Shown: positions 5,872-7,402 of the stretch, piece by piece
Layout of the letters: each line of letters starts with the position of its first letter
Position numbering within the stretch: position 1 is the stretch's first letter
Source of the DNA: Planctomycetota bacterium
Lineage (GTDB): Bacteria; Planctomycetota; Phycisphaerae; WQYP01
DNA length: 7,402 nt
Direction: 5' to 3'
Assembly (NCBI GenBank): GCA_021828925.1
Contig: JAJZCT010000157.1
Coordinates: 1-7,402, forward strand
Made by a program: the position numbers and the translations under genes
Notes under the pieces: model-generated
What the model was told of the DNA's origin: nothing
Databases searched by the model: none
What the model saw: the letters and a program-made list of their open reading frames with translations, nothing else

Positions 5872-7293
5872 TTACTTCCGGAAAAAGGTTTTCCCCGGCA
5901 TATTGACTTTGCTCAGGCGGTTATTGACATACAAGCCTTCCAGAATAAATTCGCCGGCGCTTACCAGTGATGCCGGATCATCCGGGGACATATCCAATTT
6001 CCCGGCCATCCGCGCCGCGGCGGCTTTCAGGCCTTTGATATGCGCGTAATTTTCCAGCATGGTGCTGGTGGAAACTTCATCCCCAACCTGCAGCGTTAAG
6101 CCCCCTTTGAATTGCAGGCAAATGTCATCAAAAGCCTCAAGATCACCCTGTCGGCTGAACACCAGCTTCACGGCTTCGCCGATCAGGGATGTCACGAGTT
6201 TATCTTCCGCGGATTCGCCTTCCGCGAGCATGAGTTCAATTTTTCCCCGGCAACTGGCATGGATAAACGGCAGATCATCCGCCCGAGCGATAACCGTGTT
6301 TTCCCCATGAACAATGCCGCGCCGCTCGGCGGAGCTGACCAGATTTTCCGTATTGGTAATCGAACATCGAACGCTTACGCCACTGGCCTGATTAATATGC
6401 GGGCTGTGCCGCGCCATGCGGACAAACTCCTCCAGAATTTCATGCATATAAAGCGGAACAGTCACCTTGACGCCGCTGTCGCGCTCCAGCCACGCATTTT
6501 CCCGGGTGATTTTAATTGCTTCCCCAATCGTATGCGGATAATGGGTTCGCACCACCGTGCCGATACGGTCTTTCAGCGGTGTGACAATGCGGCCGCGATT
6601 GGTGTAATCTTCGGGGTTGGCGGAAAATACCATGCACAGGTCCAGATCCAGGCGAATGGGGTAGCCGCGAATCTGCACGTCGCGCTCTTCCAGCACATTA
6701 AAAAGCCCGACTTGAATTTTGGGTGCCAGATCAGGCAGTTCGTTCATGGCGAAAATGCCGCGGTTACACCGCGGGATCAAGCCAAAGTGCATGGTGCTTT
6801 CATCGGATAAATAGCGTCCCTGCGCATGGCGCACCAGATCAATTTCCCCGATTAAATCAGCGATGGTAACATCGGGCGTGGCCAGTTTTTCATGGTAACG
6901 GTTGCTCCGATGCACCCATTCTATGGCCGCCTTATCGCCTTGCTCGGCAACTATCTTTTTCCCGGTTGCTAAATGAGGGTTCAGCGGATCATCCGGTATT
7001 TCACACTCCGCAAGAACGGGAATCCAGGGATCCAATAAATCCGGCAGCATTCGCAAGAGCCGCGTTTTGGCCTGCCCGCGCAGGCCGAGAAACAGCATGT
7101 CATGCCGACTCAGAATACCATTGACCATTTCTGGTATGACTGTATCCCGATAGCCGACAATACCCGGAAACAACTGTTTGCCGCTGCGCAAAGCAGCGAT
7201 GACATTACGCCGCAGCTCGTCTTTGACGGAACAGGGTTGATACGACATTTTTTTTAATTCAGCTACGGTACGCGCGGACGGGGCATTGGCCAT
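5872..7293 (-). CDS. AAA+ ATPase of the magnesium-chelatase ChlI/MoxR-like group
   Basis: This 473-residue protein resembles ChlI-like AAA+ ATPases (COG1239-type, often labelled sigma-54-interacting or MoxR-like). It probably couples ATP hydrolysis to remodelling a partner. From the ATG at 7293, the P-loop is GLRGQAKT (70-77), with Ala where Walker A usually has Gly. The ChlI-type insert LIGEIDLVRHAQGRYL (147-162) precedes the Walker B region GIFAMNELPDL (179-189), with Asn184-Glu185 instead of Asp-Glu. NVLEERDVQIRGYPI (199-213) follows, then sensor-1 FSANPEDY (223-230, N226), NRGRIVTPLKDRIG (232-245) and a helical C-terminal lid. AGGA 5 bases upstream favours this ATG over upstream in-frame ATG (7305) and GTG (7308) codons. 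No VWA-domain partner, the usual companion of this group, lies downstream; only 109 bases upstream are visible. It is unlikely to be a true Mg-chelatase subunit. Family firm, role unknown. Confidence 0.88.
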   Translation of the reverse strand: MANAPSARTVAELKKMSYQPCSVKDELRRNVIAALRSGKQLFPGIVGYRDTVIPEMVNGILSRHDMLFLGLRGQAKTRLLRMLPDLLDPWIPVLAECEIPDDPLNPHLATGKKIVAEQGDKAAIEWVHRSNRYHEKLATPDVTIADLIGEIDLVRHAQGRYLSDESTMHFGLIPRCNRGIFAMNELPDLAPKIQVGLFNVLEERDVQIRGYPIRLDLDLCMVFSANPEDYTNRGRIVTPLKDRIGTVVRTHYPHTIGEAIKITRENAWLERDSGVKVTVPLYMHEILEEFVRMARHSPHINQASGVSVRCSITNTENLVSSAERRGIVHGENTVIARADDLPFIHASCRGKIELMLAEGESAEDKLVTSLIGEAVKLVFSRQGDLEAFDDICLQFKGGLTLQVGDEVSTSTMLENYAHIKGLKAAAARMAGKLDMSPDDPASLVSAGEFILEGLYVNNRLSKVNMPGKTFFRK

Positions 7294-7297
7294 GTTT

Positions 7298-7303
7298 ATC
7301 CTC
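7298..7303 (-). promoter_or_regulatory. Ribosome binding site that decides the AAA+ ATPase start
   Basis: GAGGAT on the minus strand, with its AGGA core 5 bases from the ATG at 7293, supports the shorter N-terminus over in-frame starts at 7305 and 7308. Confidence 0.55.
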
Positions 7304-7402
7304 ATCACGTTCTACAACACGGATATACTTTCTGCCACCGACAATCCGGCACGCCTCGGCGGCGGTCGGTATTGGTTGATTTCTCCAATACACTCAAGAT
7401 GG

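Noticed and set aside
6112..6810. Plus-strand 232-codon frame within the AAA+ ATPase gene
   Set aside because: It is antisense to Walker B and sensor motifs, with composition typical of a shadow frame.
7337..7370. Inverted repeat ACCGAC/GTCGGT upstream of the ATPase gene, possible operator
   Set aside because: Only six bases per arm around a 22-base loop; easily random in GC-rich DNA, and no supporting promoter boxes were found.

Overview
The window carries five clear protein-coding genes, a sixth small toxin-like frame with no ordinary start codon, and short intergenic regions with plausible control signals. Protein families and base composition (moderately GC-rich by eye) suggest a Gram-negative, free-living bacterium. 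The lipoprotein-type S41 protease, the ChlI-like AAA+ ATPase and the xylose-isomerase-like epimerase would fit a planctomycete or relative. That placement is inferred from family resemblance alone; there is no rRNA or marker gene in the window.

Layout: (1) 83-655, plus strand: a TlyA-type FtsJ-fold rRNA methyltransferase without the usual N-terminal S4 domain. (2) 752-1756 and 1837-2592, minus strand: an epimerase/isomerase gene followed by an SppA signal peptide peptidase gene, probably co-transcribed and convergent with the methyltransferase. (3) About 2593-2858: a divergent promoter region. (4) 2859-5096 and 5122-5364, plus strand: a large S41 processing protease with a lipoprotein signal and a PDZ domain, then an 80-residue protein with two membrane helices. 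(5) 5365-5558: no convincing gene. (6) 5559-5780, plus strand: a complete HicA-like mRNA-interferase frame that has no ATG, GTG or TTG start and no HicB beside it. A rho-independent terminator built from a TCCGCGTAA tandem repeat follows it. (7) 5872-7293, minus strand: a ChlI/MoxR-like AAA+ ATPase, convergent with everything to its left.

Functional picture: two envelope proteases (SppA for signal-peptide remnants, S41/Ctp for C-terminal processing) lie on either side of a shared intergenic region, so envelope protein turnover is the nearest thing to a theme. The methyltransferase, epimerase and ATPase look like ordinary chromosomal neighbours. I see no phage, IS element, CRISPR array or complete defence system. 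The most notable item is the cryptic hicA frame, which start-codon-based gene calling would miss.
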